From: Shewanella putrefaciens
GTDB lineage: Bacteria > Pseudomonadota > Gammaproteobacteria > Enterobacterales > Shewanellaceae
Length of the DNA: 64,000 nt
Assembly: GCF_016406305.1 (NCBI RefSeq)
Contig: NZ_CP066369.1
Location: forward strand, 3,366,501-3,430,500
Direction of reading: 5' to 3'
In this document: positions 20,087-29,459 of the stretch, one piece after another
Layout of the letters: the number at the start of each line of letters is the position of its first letter
Numbering within the stretch: the stretch's first letter is position 1
Translations under genes and position numbers: made by a program
The notes under the pieces: model-generated
The model's database searches: none
The model's input: the letters and a program-made list of their open reading frames with translations, nothing else
What the model was told of the DNA's origin: nothing

Positions 20087-21186
20087 GTGCCCATCAACGT
20101 CAAAATATCTGGCAGCGCCTACACATAGATCTACCTCTCTTACTCGGCCTCTTGGCCGTGATGGGCTTTGGCCTGTTTGTGATCTATTCCGCCAGCGGTG
20201 AAGATTTAGAAATGATGGAGCGGCAGCTATTTCGTATGCTGTTGTCCCTTGGGATCATGTTTACTATGGCGCAAATCAATCCCGAGGCGCTTAAACGTTG
20301 GGCATTACCCATTTATCTTGCAGGGATTGTCTTGCTGCTTGGGGTACACTTTTTCGGTGAAATCAATAAAGGCGCGCAGCGCTGGTTGAACTTAGGCTTT
20401 ATGGAGTTTCAACCTTCGGAGCTCATTAAACTCGCCTTCCCTATCACTATGGCGTGGTATATCAGTAAGTTCCCGCTACCGCCGAAGAAACGCTATCTGG
20501 CGGGCGCGGGGGTAATTCTTCTGGTGCCAACCCTGCTTATCGCCAAACAACCCGATCTGGGTACTTCGATTCTGGTCGCAGCATCGGGGATATTCGTGCT
20601 GTTTTTATCGGGGATGAGCTGGGCCATTGTCGGCGGATTTATTGCTGCGGTTTTGGCGTTTTTGCCTATCCTTTGGTACTTTTTAATGCACGATTACCAG
20701 AGAACGCGGGTGTTAACCCTGCTCGATCCTGAGCAAGATCCCCTTGGTGCGGGTTACCATATTATTCAGTCAAAAATCGCCATCGGCTCAGGTGGACTTT
20801 GGGGTAAAGGCTGGCTCGATGGCACTCAGTCACAGCTTGAGTTTATCCCCGAGCGTCATACGGATTTTATCTTTGCGGTAATAGGGGAAGAATTTGGCTT
20901 GATCGGCAGTATTTTGCTGCTCATCATGTATCTCTATATTATTGGTCGCGGCTTAGTCATTGCTTCGCGGGCACAAACCAGCTTTGCTCGGTTATTGGCC
21001 GGTAGTATCACATTGACTTTCTTCGTGTATGTTTTTGTGAATATCGGCATGGTTTCAGGTATTCTGCCCGTAGTGGGCGTACCTTTGCCCCTAGTGAGCT
21101 ATGGCGGCACTTCAATGCTGACATTGATGACAGGGTTTGGCATTCTAATGAGCATTCATACCCATAGACGTTTTGTAGATAGATAA
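20083..21186 (+). CDS. rodA: Peptidoglycan glycosyltransferase RodA (MrdB)
   Basis: A 367-residue SEDS-family polymerase with about ten membrane segments, which makes the glycan strands of the side wall with PBP2. Conserved SEDS segments are [14 protein letters not shown] near residue 107, and [20 protein letters not shown] near residue 329. The ATG at 20083 overlaps the mrdA stop; a TTG 15 bases upstream is in frame but has no advantage. It is followed by mltB after 17 bp. Confidence 0.95.
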   Translation: MSAHQRQNIWQRLHIDLPLLLGLLAVMGFGLFVIYSASGEDLEMMERQLFRMLLSLGIMFTMAQINPEALKRWALPIYLAGIVLLLGVHFFGEINKGAQRWLNLGFMEFQPSELIKLAFPITMAWYISKFPLPPKKRYLAGAGVILLVPTLLIAKQPDLGTSILVAASGIFVLFLSGMSWAIVGGFIAAVLAFLPILWYFLMHDYQRTRVLTLLDPEQDPLGAGYHIIQSKIAIGSGGLWGKGWLDGTQSQLEFIPERHTDFIFAVIGEEFGLIGSILLLIMYLYIIGRGLVIASRAQTSFARLLAGSITLTFFVYVFVNIGMVSGILPVVGVPLPLVSYGGTSMLTLMTGFGILMSIHTHRRFVDR

Positions 21187-21203
21187 TTTTTAGGGACTTC
21201 TTA

Positions 21204-22268
21204 ATGCCTATTCTTCGAGCTTATTTGGCTCCATTGGCAGTGCTTTGCCTCAGTTCATACCTAGTTGCCTGCTCTACGGCAAACGAGCCCATACCGGCTA
21301 CACCCAATGCCAGCGCGGCAGTGGTTGCACAGACTCCTGCCCCCGTATTACCCGAAGCCTTAAAGGCTGAGTTTATTAAAACGCAGTTAGCACAAGGCTT
21401 TACCAGATCTGAAATCGATACCTTTCTCGCAAAAGCGAAATACAATCAAGCTGTGATAGACGCTATCACCCGCCCTTGGGAAGCCAAGCCTTGGCATGTG
21501 TATTACCCCATTTTCTTAACTGAGAAACGCCTCGCAGCCGGGCTCGCCTTCTGGAAAAAACACGAAGCTACCATCGCCAAGGCGGCGGCCCAATACCAAG
21601 TCGAACCACAGATTATCGTCGCCATTATTGGGATTGAAACCTTCTACGGCCAGTACACAGGCAATTATCCTGTGATTGATGCGCTTTACACCTTAGGGTT
21701 TTATTACGAACCGAGAGCTACCTTTTTCCGCAAGGAATTTGGCGAGTTAATGAAGTTAGTTAAAGAAGAACATTTAGATATTAATAGCCTCAAGGGCTCC
21801 TATGCCGGTGCTATGGGTTATGGGCAGTTTATTCCCTCAAGCTATCGCCACTACGCCGTCGATTTCGATGGCAGCGGAAACCGTGATTTATTAAAAAGCC
21901 CAGAAGATGCCATCGGCAGTGTCGCTAATTATTTCCATCAACATGGCTGGCAGGCTAATGCCCCCGTCGCCTTGCCTTTAGTCAATGGCAGCCAAACTGC
22001 CCCCAAAGCCAAAGTGTGGGCGGGTGAAAAACTGAGCTATAAAGTTGCCGATATTTTATCGCCGAGCTTATCCCTAGCCGATGCAAGGGACTTAGATGTA
22101 TCGCAAAAGGCGATGCTCATTGAACTTGAACAAGCGGGGAGTAAGGACTACTGGTTAGGACTGAATAACTTTTATGTGATCACCCGTTATAATCGTAGCC
22201 CTTTGTATTCCATGGCCGTTTATCAATTTAGCCAACAACTGAAGCAACAACATGATGCTAAAAAATAA
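21204..22268 (+). CDS. mltB: Membrane-bound lytic murein transglycosylase B
   Basis: A 354-residue outer-membrane lipoprotein that cleaves peptidoglycan glycan strands with formation of 1,6-anhydromuramic acid. The signal peptide ends in the lipobox LVAC (Cys23). The catalytic glutamate is in GIETFYGQY near residue 149. The YAGAMGYGQFIPSSYRHYA segment near residue 202 is typical of the SLT family MltB group. It overlaps rlpA by 17 bp, implying coupled translation, in the same order as other gammaproteobacteria. Confidence 0.94.
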   Translation: MPILRAYLAPLAVLCLSSYLVACSTANEPIPATPNASAAVVAQTPAPVLPEALKAEFIKTQLAQGFTRSEIDTFLAKAKYNQAVIDAITRPWEAKPWHVYYPIFLTEKRLAAGLAFWKKHEATIAKAAAQYQVEPQIIVAIIGIETFYGQYTGNYPVIDALYTLGFYYEPRATFFRKEFGELMKLVKEEHLDINSLKGSYAGAMGYGQFIPSSYRHYAVDFDGSGNRDLLKSPEDAIGSVANYFHQHGWQANAPVALPLVNGSQTAPKAKVWAGEKLSYKVADILSPSLSLADARDLDVSQKAMLIELEQAGSKDYWLGLNNFYVITRYNRSPLYSMAVYQFSQQLKQQHDAKK

Positions 22269-23094
22269 TTTTTTACAGCTCTTGATGCTCGGCTGCTGTT
22301 TTGCGCTCGCGGCCTGCTCGAGTTCTGATTCTGGTTCGGCCAGTAATAAGAATAAGAACATGGACCCTAACAAGGGGCGCTATTCGCTTAAAAACGACAA
22401 GATGCCACTCAATCCACCTAATGTGGAACATGTGCCAAACGCGACCCCTAAGTATGAGCCCTACAGTCGCCGCGGCAATAAACCCTATACGGTTTATGGT
22501 GAGTCTTACAATGTGATGAATACAGGCCAAGGTTTTAGTGAAATGGGCCGCGCCTCATGGTATGGCGAAAAGTTTCACGGTTATGAGACCTCCAACGGTG
22601 AGCCCTATGATATGTATTCCATGTCCGGGGCGCACAAAACCTTGCCCTTACCTAGCTATGCCAAAATCACCAACTTAGATAACAATAAGCAAGTGATCAT
22701 TCGCATCAACGATCGCGGCCCCTTCCACTCGGACCGCATTCTCGATGTATCCTACGCCGCCGCCTATAAACTGGGCATGTTAGGCAAAGGGACGGCACGC
22801 ATTAAGCTCGATGTGATCTATGTCGGCAGTCTTGCCGCCACCAATAGCGCCGTGGCCAGTGCCCAAGATTCTGGCAATCATTACATTCAGTTAGTGGCAT
22901 CAAAAGATCAGCAAAAGCTGAAGAAAATAGCGAAGGAACTTGAGAACAAATATCAAGTTCAGAGCCGTGTACAAGCGGCAAATAATATGTTTAGACTACA
23001 ACTCGGTCCCATAGGCCAGCCTGAACTTGCCGATAGATTACTTAACAAAGTCAAACAAGACGGCTATCCTGAGGGCTATATGGTGTTAGAGTAG
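22252..23094 (+). CDS. rlpA: Septal-ring lytic transglycosylase RlpA
   Basis: A 280-residue lipoprotein. The signal peptide ends LAAC. A double-psi beta-barrel domain at about residues 95-185 begins RASWYGEKFHGYETSNGEPYD and contains the NDRGPF motif. A SPOR domain at about 205-280 binds denuded glycans at division sites. In Pseudomonas RlpA cleaves such denuded strands; in E. coli no activity was found, so activity here is inferred only. Two consecutive ATG codons begin the gene inside the mltB end. Confidence 0.93.
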   Translation: MMLKNNFLQLLMLGCCFALAACSSSDSGSASNKNKNMDPNKGRYSLKNDKMPLNPPNVEHVPNATPKYEPYSRRGNKPYTVYGESYNVMNTGQGFSEMGRASWYGEKFHGYETSNGEPYDMYSMSGAHKTLPLPSYAKITNLDNNKQVIIRINDRGPFHSDRILDVSYAAAYKLGMLGKGTARIKLDVIYVGSLAATNSAVASAQDSGNHYIQLVASKDQQKLKKIAKELENKYQVQSRVQAANNMFRLQLGPIGQPELADRLLNKVKQDGYPEGYMVLE

Positions 23095-23178
23095 TGAACA
23101 CTCACAACCCTAAGATATCGATTTAGCTTAAAAATGCCGCGGATGAAGGAACCTTCACTGAAATCCCCTGTCGAAGGG

Positions 23179-23187
23179 TGGTATACT
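23179..23187 (+). promoter_or_regulatory. Extended -10 promoter before dacA
   Basis: TGGTATACT forms an extended -10 element about 56 bp before the dacA start, in the 148-bp gap after rlpA. No close match to a -35 box is present. Confidence 0.5.
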
Positions 23188-23242
23188 TTCGAAGCTATTT
23201 AGCCCTTTCCATTCAATACAACCAAAAAGACGTGCCAAGTTA

Positions 23243-24418
23243 ATGATGAATTTTGTCAAAAGTCCCATTAAAACATTGCTGCTAATTTCTAGTGCCTCTC
23301 TCCCTGTTTATGCTGCGCAGCCGATTGTTACCCCTGATGCACCGACAGTTGCCGCCAAGGCTTACGTCTTGATGGATTATAATTCAGGCCAAATTATTGC
23401 CGAAAGCAATGCCTACGAAAGCTTAAATCCCGCCAGCTTGACTAAAATGATGACCAGTTATGTTATCGGTCAAGAAATTAAAGCCGGAAATGTTTCCCCC
23501 GATGATGATGTCACCATCAGTAAAAACGCTTGGTCTAAAAACTTCTCTGACTCTTCAAAGATGTTCATCGAAGTGGGCAAAACCGTTAAGGTATCCGACT
23601 TAAACCGCGGCATTATCATTCAATCGGGCAACGATGCCTGTGTGGCCATGGCCGAACATATTGCCGGAACTGAAGATGCCTTCGTTGACATGATGAACTC
23701 ATGGTCTAAGCAATTGGGCATGCGCGATAGCTACTTCGAAAACTCCCACGGTCTAGACTCTGAAAACCACAAATCGACCGCCTACGATATGGCGTTATTA
23801 GGCGCCGCGTTAATTCGTGACGTCCCCGAAGAATACAGAGTCTACAGCGAAAAATTCTATACCTTCAATGGCATCAAACAATATAACCGCAACGGTTTAT
23901 TGTGGGATAACAGCATGAATGTCGACGGTATCAAAACCGGCCATACCTCTGGCGCGGGCTACAACTTAGTCGCATCGGCCACCAAAGATGGCATGCGTTT
24001 AATTTCTGTGGTGCTAGGTACGCAAAGCGAATCCGCCCGTAAGGCCGAAAGTAAAAAGCTTTTGACCTATGGTTTCCGTTTCTTTGAAACCGTTACGCCC
24101 TACAAGGCAGGCGATAGCTTCGTCACCCAGCAAATTTGGTACGGTGACAAGAGCACTGTCGATTTAGGCGTTGCCACCGATACACCTATTACCATCACCC
24201 GCGGCCGAGCTAAAGACCTAAAAGCTAACTTTGAACTGACTAAACCACTCGATGCGCCATTGAAAAAAGGTGAAACTGTGGGTCGTTTGTTCTTCCAACT
24301 CGACGGTAAAGATATTGCCCAATATCCCCTAGTGACCCTACAAGAGGTTAACGAAGGAAGCTGGTTCAGCAAATTAGTGGATTACTTTAAACAACTGTTT
24401 TCCGGTTGGTTTAGCTAA
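23243..24418 (+). CDS. dacA: D-alanyl-D-alanine carboxypeptidase PBP5/6
   Basis: A 391-residue periplasmic enzyme that trims the terminal D-Ala from pentapeptide side chains. The signal peptide ends PVYAAQP near residue 26. The active-site SxxK is SLTK near residue 65, with SGN in IQSGNDA near 131 and KTG in GIKTGHTS near 233. The last 18 residues form an amphipathic membrane-anchoring helix (SKLVDYFKQLFSGWF). A strong terminator follows, so dacA ends this transcript. Confidence 0.96.
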   Translation: MMNFVKSPIKTLLLISSASLPVYAAQPIVTPDAPTVAAKAYVLMDYNSGQIIAESNAYESLNPASLTKMMTSYVIGQEIKAGNVSPDDDVTISKNAWSKNFSDSSKMFIEVGKTVKVSDLNRGIIIQSGNDACVAMAEHIAGTEDAFVDMMNSWSKQLGMRDSYFENSHGLDSENHKSTAYDMALLGAALIRDVPEEYRVYSEKFYTFNGIKQYNRNGLLWDNSMNVDGIKTGHTSGAGYNLVASATKDGMRLISVVLGTQSESARKAESKKLLTYGFRFFETVTPYKAGDSFVTQQIWYGDKSTVDLGVATDTPITITRGRAKDLKANFELTKPLDAPLKKGETVGRLFFQLDGKDIAQYPLVTLQEVNEGSWFSKLVDYFKQLFSGWFS

Positions 24419-24430
24419 GCTAAGTCCCAT

Positions 24431-24463
24431 AAATAAAGCCACCTTAGGGTGGCTTTATTTTTT
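24431..24463 (+). terminator. Terminator after dacA
   Basis: The 13-pair stem AAATAAAGCCACC / GGTGGCTTTATTT with a short loop continues into a T run, 12 bp after the dacA stop. It is one of the strongest intrinsic terminators in the window. Confidence 0.9.
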
Positions 24464-24489
24464 GGGGAGTGCATCGCCCTTGAATCGGG

Positions 24490-24495
24490 TATAAT
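24490..24495 (+). promoter_or_regulatory. Probable -10 box of ybeD
   Basis: A perfect TATAAT lies 43 bp before the ybeD start, just after the dacA terminator. No convincing -35 box is seen at 16-18 bp upstream, so the call is tentative. Confidence 0.4.
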
Positions 24496-24538
24496 TGCCA
24501 CCATATAGATCCCATTAAGATGGTTACGAGCACTGATT

Positions 24539-24805
24539 ATGTTGAACACTAAATTTGATGAACTGATGGATTTTCCCTGTGCATTCCCCTTTAAAGTCGT
24601 CGGAGATGCCCATGAAGCCCTAACCGATAGAGTGGTGGCCGTCGTTCAAAAACACGCACCGGGTGACTATTCCCCCACCACAAAGGCCTCTAGTAAAGGG
24701 AGCTACTACTCGATCACGATTCGCGTCACTGTGACCAGTAAAGACCATATCGAAATCCTGTACACAGAACTTGCCGCCATCGAAGGTGTGCGCCGCGTAC
24801 TATAA
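24539..24805 (+). CDS. ybeD: YbeD family protein (DUF493)
   Basis: An 88-residue ACT-like protein of the UPF0250/DUF493 family. The [10 protein letters not shown] start and the [24 protein letters not shown] core are diagnostic. Its function is not established, though the gene sits next to lipB in most gammaproteobacteria, and a regulatory role in lipoate metabolism has been suggested on that basis. It is separated from lipB by an 84-bp gap that holds a promoter-like sequence. Confidence 0.92.
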   Translation: MLNTKFDELMDFPCAFPFKVVGDAHEALTDRVVAVVQKHAPGDYSPTTKASSKGSYYSITIRVTVTSKDHIEILYTELAAIEGVRRVL

Positions 24806-24823
24806 GAATTCCTCGGGATCATG

Positions 24824-24856
24824 AAATGTGATCTGTCTTACATTTATGGTTATAAT
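24824..24856 (+). promoter_or_regulatory. lipB promoter with CRP-like site
   Basis: A perfect TATAAT at 24851-24856 lies 33 bp before lipB. Just upstream, TGTGA-N6-TTACA (24827-24842), extended by matching AAA/TTT flanks, is one base from the CRP consensus TGTGA-N6-TCACA. It covers the -35 region, a position from which CRP could act as a class II activator or as a repressor. This is a motif match only. Confidence 0.45.
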
Positions 24857-24889
24857 GCCGCCACTCAATTTTAAGGGGAGAGGTTGCCC

Positions 24890-25543
24890 TTGCAAGAAAC
24901 GACTTTGCATATTCGGCATCTAGGCCAGCAAGATTACGAGTCAGTTTGGCATGCGATGCAGCAATACACTGACACCCGTAACGGCGACAGCCCAGATGAG
25001 CTGTGGATAGTAGAACACCCACCCGTGTTTACCCAAGGCCAAGCTGGCAAGAGCGAACATATCTTGAATGCCGGTGACATTCCCGTTATCCAAGTAGATC
25101 GTGGTGGACAAGTCACCTACCACGGCCCTGGGCAACTTGTGGTTTATCCTCTTCTTGATATCAAACGTAGTAAACTCGGTGTACGCCAGCTTGTGACTCA
25201 TATAGAGCAAAGCATTATCGATATGCTCGCTAAATACGATATCCAAGCCTACGCTAAGGCCGATGCACCGGGCGTATATGTCAATGAACGCAAAATCGCC
25301 TCCCTAGGATTACGCATTCGAAAAGGCTGTTCATTCCACGGCTTAGCGCTTAATGTCGATATGGATCTCGCCCCTTTTCGCCGCATTAACCCCTGTGGTT
25401 ATGCCGGCCTTGAAATGGTGCAATGTAAGGAGCTTGGCGGCCCACAAACCGTGGTGGAAGCAGGCGAGCAACTCACTATTACCTTTAGCCAATTATTGGG
25501 CTACCAACATCTAGTTCATCATCAAGGATTAGCAGCGTCATGA
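24890..25543 (+). CDS. lipB: Octanoyl-[acyl carrier protein]:protein transferase
   Basis: A 217-residue octanoyltransferase that moves octanoate from ACP to lipoyl domains of 2-oxoacid dehydrogenases and GcvH. The motif [21 protein letters not shown] is near residue 70. The catalytic Lys-Cys pair is in [14 protein letters not shown] and INPCGYAG. The start is a TTG. I prefer 24890, nine bases after AAGGGGAG; a TTG at 24884 is only three bases from that site. The end overlaps lipA by four bases (ATGA). Confidence 0.94.
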   Translation: MQETTLHIRHLGQQDYESVWHAMQQYTDTRNGDSPDELWIVEHPPVFTQGQAGKSEHILNAGDIPVIQVDRGGQVTYHGPGQLVVYPLLDIKRSKLGVRQLVTHIEQSIIDMLAKYDIQAYAKADAPGVYVNERKIASLGLRIRKGCSFHGLALNVDMDLAPFRRINPCGYAGLEMVQCKELGGPQTVVEAGEQLTITFSQLLGYQHLVHHQGLAAS

Positions 25544-26505
25544 ATAGGCCTGAACGTTTACAACCCGGAGTAAAATTAAGAGATGCCGATAAGGTGTCAC
25601 GCATTCCGGTCAAGATAGTGCCCTCCGAGCGCGATACTATGCTGCGCAAACCCGATTGGTTACGGGTAAAATTGCCTGCATCGAATCAACGCATTTTAGA
25701 GATTAAACAGGCGCTGCGCTCTAACGGTCTGCATTCTGTGTGTGAAGAAGCCTCCTGCCCTAACCTCGCCGAATGCTTTAACCACGGTACGGCAACCTTT
25801 ATGATTTTGGGTGCGATTTGTACCCGCCGTTGCCCATTTTGCGACGTCGCCCACGGTCGTCCGCTTAAGCCCGACGCCGAAGAGCCCGTTAAATTGGCGC
25901 AAACTATCCGCGATATGAAACTCAAGTATGTGGTTATAACTTCCGTAGATCGTGACGATTTACGCGATGGTGGTGCCCAGCATTTTGCCGATTGTATTCG
26001 CGAGATCCGTAAGCTAAACCCTGAGATAAAGATTGAAATCCTAGTACCGGATTTCCGTGGCCGTATCGATGCCGCCCTAGACATACTCGCGACAGAGCCG
26101 CCCGATGTGTTTAACCACAATTTAGAAACGGCGCCAATGCATTATCGTAAGGCCCGCCCAGGTGCAAACTATCAATGGTCACTCGATTTGCTTAAACGCT
26201 TTAAAGAACGTCATCCTAATGTACCGACTAAATCGGGCTTGATGATGGGCTTAGGTGAAACCAACGAAGAAATCGCCCAAGTGCTGCGGGATCTACGTGA
26301 GCACAAGGTTGAAATGCTGACCTTAGGCCAATACCTACAGCCGTCTAAGTTCCACTTACCGGTAGAGCGTTACGTGCCACCCGCCGAATTTGCCGAGCTG
26401 AAAGCCCTTGCCGATGAATTAGGCTTTACCCATGCGGCCTGTGGCCCATTAGTACGCTCAAGCTACCATGCGGATCTGCAAGCCCAAGGCAAAGAAGTTA
26501 AATAA
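25540..26505 (+). CDS. lipA: Lipoyl synthase
   Basis: A 321-residue radical-SAM enzyme that inserts two sulfurs into protein-bound octanoyl chains. The auxiliary cluster motif [12 protein letters not shown] (CX4CX5C) is near residue 68 and the radical SAM motif CTRRCPFC near 94. The C-terminal RSSYHA supplies the serine ligand of the auxiliary cluster. It follows lipB with an ATGA overlap, so octanoyl transfer and sulfur insertion are made together. Confidence 0.96.
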   Translation: MNRPERLQPGVKLRDADKVSRIPVKIVPSERDTMLRKPDWLRVKLPASNQRILEIKQALRSNGLHSVCEEASCPNLAECFNHGTATFMILGAICTRRCPFCDVAHGRPLKPDAEEPVKLAQTIRDMKLKYVVITSVDRDDLRDGGAQHFADCIREIRKLNPEIKIEILVPDFRGRIDAALDILATEPPDVFNHNLETAPMHYRKARPGANYQWSLDLLKRFKERHPNVPTKSGLMMGLGETNEEIAQVLRDLREHKVEMLTLGQYLQPSKFHLPVERYVPPAEFAELKALADELGFTHAACGPLVRSSYHADLQAQGKEVK

Positions 26506-26527
26506 GTCATTATTGGGTTTTAAAATA

Positions 26528-26553
26528 AAAACAGCGCATTAGCGCTGTTTTTT
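26528..26553. terminator. Terminator between lipA and rimI
   Basis: The ten-pair stem AAAACAGCGC / GCGCTGTTTT with loop ATTA has Ts on the plus-strand side and As on the other. It can end both lipA and the convergent rimI transcript. Confidence 0.85.
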
Positions 26554-26603
26554 ATGGTTATCGCTTTAAAAGGCTAAGGCATAATACTGATGGGTTACAC
26601 CGA

Positions 26604-27062
26604 TCAAATCGCTAAATTTAAATCCATCAAGAGTGCATCTTCCTTACCTTCAGCCGAAGAATAGTAACCCCTACGGCGACCGGATTCAGTAAACCCCACC
26701 TGTTGGTATAAATGGCGCGCCGCGGCATTTGATTCCCGCACTTCGAGCATAATCACCACAGCGCCCGAGGATTTTGCAACATCAACCACCCCATTTAATA
26801 ATAACCGCCCATAACCATGCCCCTGCTCTGCTGGATGGATACAGATATCAATCAGGGTCACTTCATCAACAATCTGCTGGATAATCGCAAATCCAATCAA
26901 GGTATTAGTCTCAGTCTTTAATCCGAGTACCCGATACAAGCGACCGAAAGAATCGGCAAGATTACCCTCACTCATAGGATGGGAATGTGCCTTGCCTTCA
27001 ATGCTGACCATTTGGCTAAGATCATTGGCCTCGAGGAAAACTAACTGTAATTGCGCTGTCAT
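26604..27062 (-). CDS. rimI: Ribosomal protein S18 alanine N-acetyltransferase RimI
   Basis: A 152-residue GNAT enzyme that acetylates the N-terminal alanine of ribosomal protein S18 (E. coli length 148). The acetyl-CoA loop EQGHGYG lies near residue 83, and LEVRESNAAARHLYQQVGF near 107 is the family signature. The ATG at 27062 fits the family. The frame stays open for 88 codons upstream, but that part overlaps holD and has no homology. A GTG at 27086 is a possible alternative. holD-rimI is the E. coli order. Confidence 0.92.
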   Translation of the reverse strand: MTAQLQLVFLEANDLSQMVSIEGKAHSHPMSEGNLADSFGRLYRVLGLKTETNTLIGFAIIQQIVDEVTLIDICIHPAEQGHGYGRLLLNGVVDVAKSSGAVVIMLEVRESNAAARHLYQQVGFTESGRRRGYYSSAEGKEDALLMDLNLAI

Positions 27063-27120
27063 ATTTTTAGGGTATTGAGTATTCACACGGGGGTTTCCAG
27101 ATCCAGTTTTTAAATGTCTT

Positions 27121-27471
27121 TTATGCTTGAGACTGCTGCTCACGCCACTGCCAAATCTGCGCCCACAGGGCACGTTTTGCCCCACTGTCCGCGAGTAAAG
27201 CGGCAAGCGGCTCCGACACAAGCCAAGCGGTACGCGGCCTGACTTTATGGCGGCGTAAATCCCAAACAATTTGCTTACCCTTATGGGGTTCATAATCGAA
27301 ATCGCACTCATCCCGTGCCACGCCAATTAACCTAAGCACGGTATTTATGAGGGGATCGGCCTGGGGCAGTTCACTATCCCTATCCCAAATCACTTGGTAG
27401 GGCTTAACCTTTGTGTCGCGAACTTGCCAGGCCGTAATCGCCATGGCTTCTAAATAGGCTGATTTATTCAC
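27121..27471 (-). CDS. holD: DNA polymerase III psi subunit
   Basis: A 116-residue clamp-loader accessory protein that links the complex to the chi subunit and single-strand binding protein. The N-terminal ITAWQVRD resembles the E. coli segment ITQWSLRR that contacts the clamp loader. The C-terminal KRALWAQIWQW matches the conserved RAALWQQI. Psi proteins diverge quickly, so the position directly before rimI, as in E. coli, supports the call. Confidence 0.85.
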   Translation of the reverse strand: MNKSAYLEAMAITAWQVRDTKVKPYQVIWDRDSELPQADPLINTVLRLIGVARDECDFDYEPHKGKQIVWDLRRHKVRPRTAWLVSEPLAALLADSGAKRALWAQIWQWREQQSQA

Positions 27472-27557
27472 AGGTTAGCTTTTATTCTCTGTTATCGAGG
27501 CCGTGATATAAGCATACCAGCTACTGCCTATTATTGTTACTGCCGAGGAGGTTAGTC

Positions 27558-27608
27558 ATGTTTATCCGTGAGCCAGTTCCTGATTTTAAAATCGCAAAAT
27601 TCGATTAA
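27558..27608 (+). CDS. 16-codon ORF with very strong ribosome-binding site
   Basis: ATG at 27558 is preceded, at six bases, by GAGGAGG (27545-27551), a near-perfect anti-16S complement. The ORF encodes MFIREPVPDFKIAKFD and stops at TAA, 85 bp before dps. The peptide is not hydrophobic and has no run of a single amino acid, so it is not a classic attenuator leader. It could be an unannotated small protein or a translated leader that affects dps. No recognised family. Confidence 0.4.
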   Translation: MFIREPVPDFKIAKFD

Positions 27609-27693
27609 TAAAATCTAATTTAATCGCTTTATCTTAAATCGAGTTCAGCTAATCTATACCCATCAAATTGGGCAATAATAGAAGGAAAATACC

Positions 27694-28161
27694 ATGATGA
27701 ATATCGGCATTAATCAAGCTCATAGAGAAGATATCGCTGCAGGGTTAAACCAGTTATTGGCCGACAGTTACAGCCTTTATCTGAAGACCCACAGCTTTCA
27801 CTGGAATGTCACGGGCCCTATGTTCACCAGTTTACATTTGTTGTTTGAGCAGCAATATACCGAACTGGCCCTCGCCGTTGACCTCATTGCCGAGCGTGTG
27901 CGCGCCTTAGGTTCCAGAGCCTTAGGTTCCTATTCAGCCTACGCGGCACTCACTGAGATCAAAGAAGATCAAGGGATCACTAAAGCTGAAACCATGATCC
28001 GTGAATTGTTAGGCGATCAAGAAGTGATCATTCGTAATGCGCGGGCGCTGTATCCACTGGTGGGTCAAGCCAATGATGAAGCAACAGCGGATCTGCTCAC
28101 CCAACGCATTCAAATCCATGAGAAAAATGCCTGGATGTTGCGAAGCTTACTAGCAGAGTAA
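27694..28161 (+). CDS. dps: Dps-type DNA-protecting ferritin-like protein
   Basis: A 155-residue miniferritin that forms 12-subunit shells, oxidises iron(II) with hydrogen peroxide and protects DNA. The inter-subunit ferroxidase residues are in LKTHSFHWNVTGPMF near residue 35 and FEQQYTELALAVDLIAERVR near residue 55. The N-terminal tail lacks the lysine cluster that lets E. coli Dps bind DNA, so DNA binding is not assured. The start has GAAGGA upstream. Peroxide control (OxyR) is common for dps, but I cannot point to a clear site here. Confidence 0.92.
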   Translation: MMNIGINQAHREDIAAGLNQLLADSYSLYLKTHSFHWNVTGPMFTSLHLLFEQQYTELALAVDLIAERVRALGSRALGSYSAYAALTEIKEDQGITKAETMIRELLGDQEVIIRNARALYPLVGQANDEATADLLTQRIQIHEKNAWMLRSLLAE

Positions 28162-28193
28162 CCGCTATACCTATTAGTGCATTAGCTAAAACC

Positions 28194-28226
28194 AAAGTCG
28201 CCAAGCGGTTACGCTTGGCGACTTTT
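28194..28226. terminator. Bidirectional terminator after dps
   Basis: A 14-pair stem (AAAGTCGCCAAGCG and its complement) with loop GTTA is flanked by As and Ts. It lies between dps and the convergent DUF1624 gene and can serve both. Confidence 0.9.
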
Positions 28227-28244
28227 CCTTTGCATAACTCACGT

Positions 28245-29459
28245 TTAGAGGTACTTAATCCAAGCCTGAGTGCTGTGCTTTTTATACTCGCTAAACCGTT
28301 TAACGGGATAATAAAGTGCGACGATTAACACTCCCGCGATTAACCAAATCCATCCCATACTATTCACACCAAATAGCTCGCCATGATTAGCGCCAAAGGT
28401 AAATTTCGCTAAGGTATAAAGCAGCAACAGCAGGTACAAATGCAAGATATAGAAGAACATAGGCACTGAGCCAAACACAGACAACCCATGCCCGGCTCGC
28501 CCTAATCTCCCATCTGATGAAAAGTACCGTTCTAAGGCCACTAAACCCCAAAACATGCCGCCTAAGGTTACCAGTAAAAAATTTAATGATGGCGGGTACT
28601 TAGTTAAGTTAAATACCGACATTAAGGTTTCACCTACATGTGCCCCCACCTGCCAAGGTAAGGTTTCGCCATAGAGATTAAAGCCACGAAGCAATGCAAA
28701 GAGCGCAAGACAGCCAGCCCCTAGGATAAGTAGCTTTTGCTGACGCGCGGACACGTCAAGCTTACTTGCGTTCAGCTTTTGGCTGAAAAGAGGCCCAGCA
28801 ACATAACCCAGTAAAATCACGCCCATCCAAGGCAGCGCTGGATAACTCACTTTAATCTTAAGCGCGCCTTCACTGACAAGATAACCGCGGTCGTGCAAGA
28901 GAGTCCACAGACTGTAAGCCCACTCATCGGGTTGAAACTGGATCGGCGTCAACAGGTTATGCCCAAAAACGATCAGCAAGCCTAGTAATGCCATCCAAAG
29001 CCTTGGCAGTTTTATCAGCGCAGCTAGGGTTAACATGCAAAGGCCAATCACCCAAATCACCTGCAGCCAGAGGGTGTGATAGCTCCCCATCCAAGAGACG
29101 TTAATCACTAAGATTTCCAGCGCGATTAAAAATACACCTCGTTTAAGCAAAAATGCGCGGGCAGAACGGGGCTTCCCCTGGCGAGGGTGAGCATAAAGCC
29201 AAGCGGAAACGCCGGTTAAGAACACGAACACAGGCGCACAAAAATGCGCGGCAAAGCGGCTCAAAAAGAGCCCCCAAGAAGTTGCGCTCAGATCCATAGG
29301 ATCGCTCACCTGCATATGCAGGAAAAAGCGTTCCCGCACATGGTCGAGCAACATAATCAGCATCACGGCGCCGCGCATCATATCGATACTTTGAATGCGC
29401 GCACTGCGAATACTCGGCGTTAGGGTTTTCCCTTGATAATTCATAACGCTAGAACTCAT
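28245..29459 (-). CDS. DUF1624 membrane acyltransferase-like protein
   Basis: A 404-residue polytopic inner-membrane protein with about ten hydrophobic segments. It belongs to the DUF1624 group related to heparan-alpha-glucosaminide N-acetyltransferase and YeiB. The DMMRGAVMLIMLLDHVRERFF segment near residue 26, and FCAPVFVFLTGVSAWLY near residue 73, are typical. No substrate can be named. Its first 11 bases overlap the end of the TonB-receptor gene, so it is translated from that transcript. An acyl transfer to an envelope component or ligand is conceivable but unsupported. Confidence 0.8.
   Translation of the reverse strand: MSSSVMNYQGKTLTPSIRSARIQSIDMMRGAVMLIMLLDHVRERFFLHMQVSDPMDLSATSWGLFLSRFAAHFCAPVFVFLTGVSAWLYAHPRQGKPRSARAFLLKRGVFLIALEILVINVSWMGSYHTLWLQVIWVIGLCMLTLAALIKLPRLWMALLGLLIVFGHNLLTPIQFQPDEWAYSLWTLLHDRGYLVSEGALKIKVSYPALPWMGVILLGYVAGPLFSQKLNASKLDVSARQQKLLILGAGCLALFALLRGFNLYGETLPWQVGAHVGETLMSVFNLTKYPPSLNFLLVTLGGMFWGLVALERYFSSDGRLGRAGHGLSVFGSVPMFFYILHLYLLLLLYTLAKFTFGANHGELFGVNSMGWIWLIAGVLIVALYYPVKRFSEYKKHSTQAWIKYL

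Noticed and set aside
27063..27326. N-terminal extension of rimI
   Set aside because: The frame is open but overlaps holD and has no similarity to RimI; the family start is at 27062.
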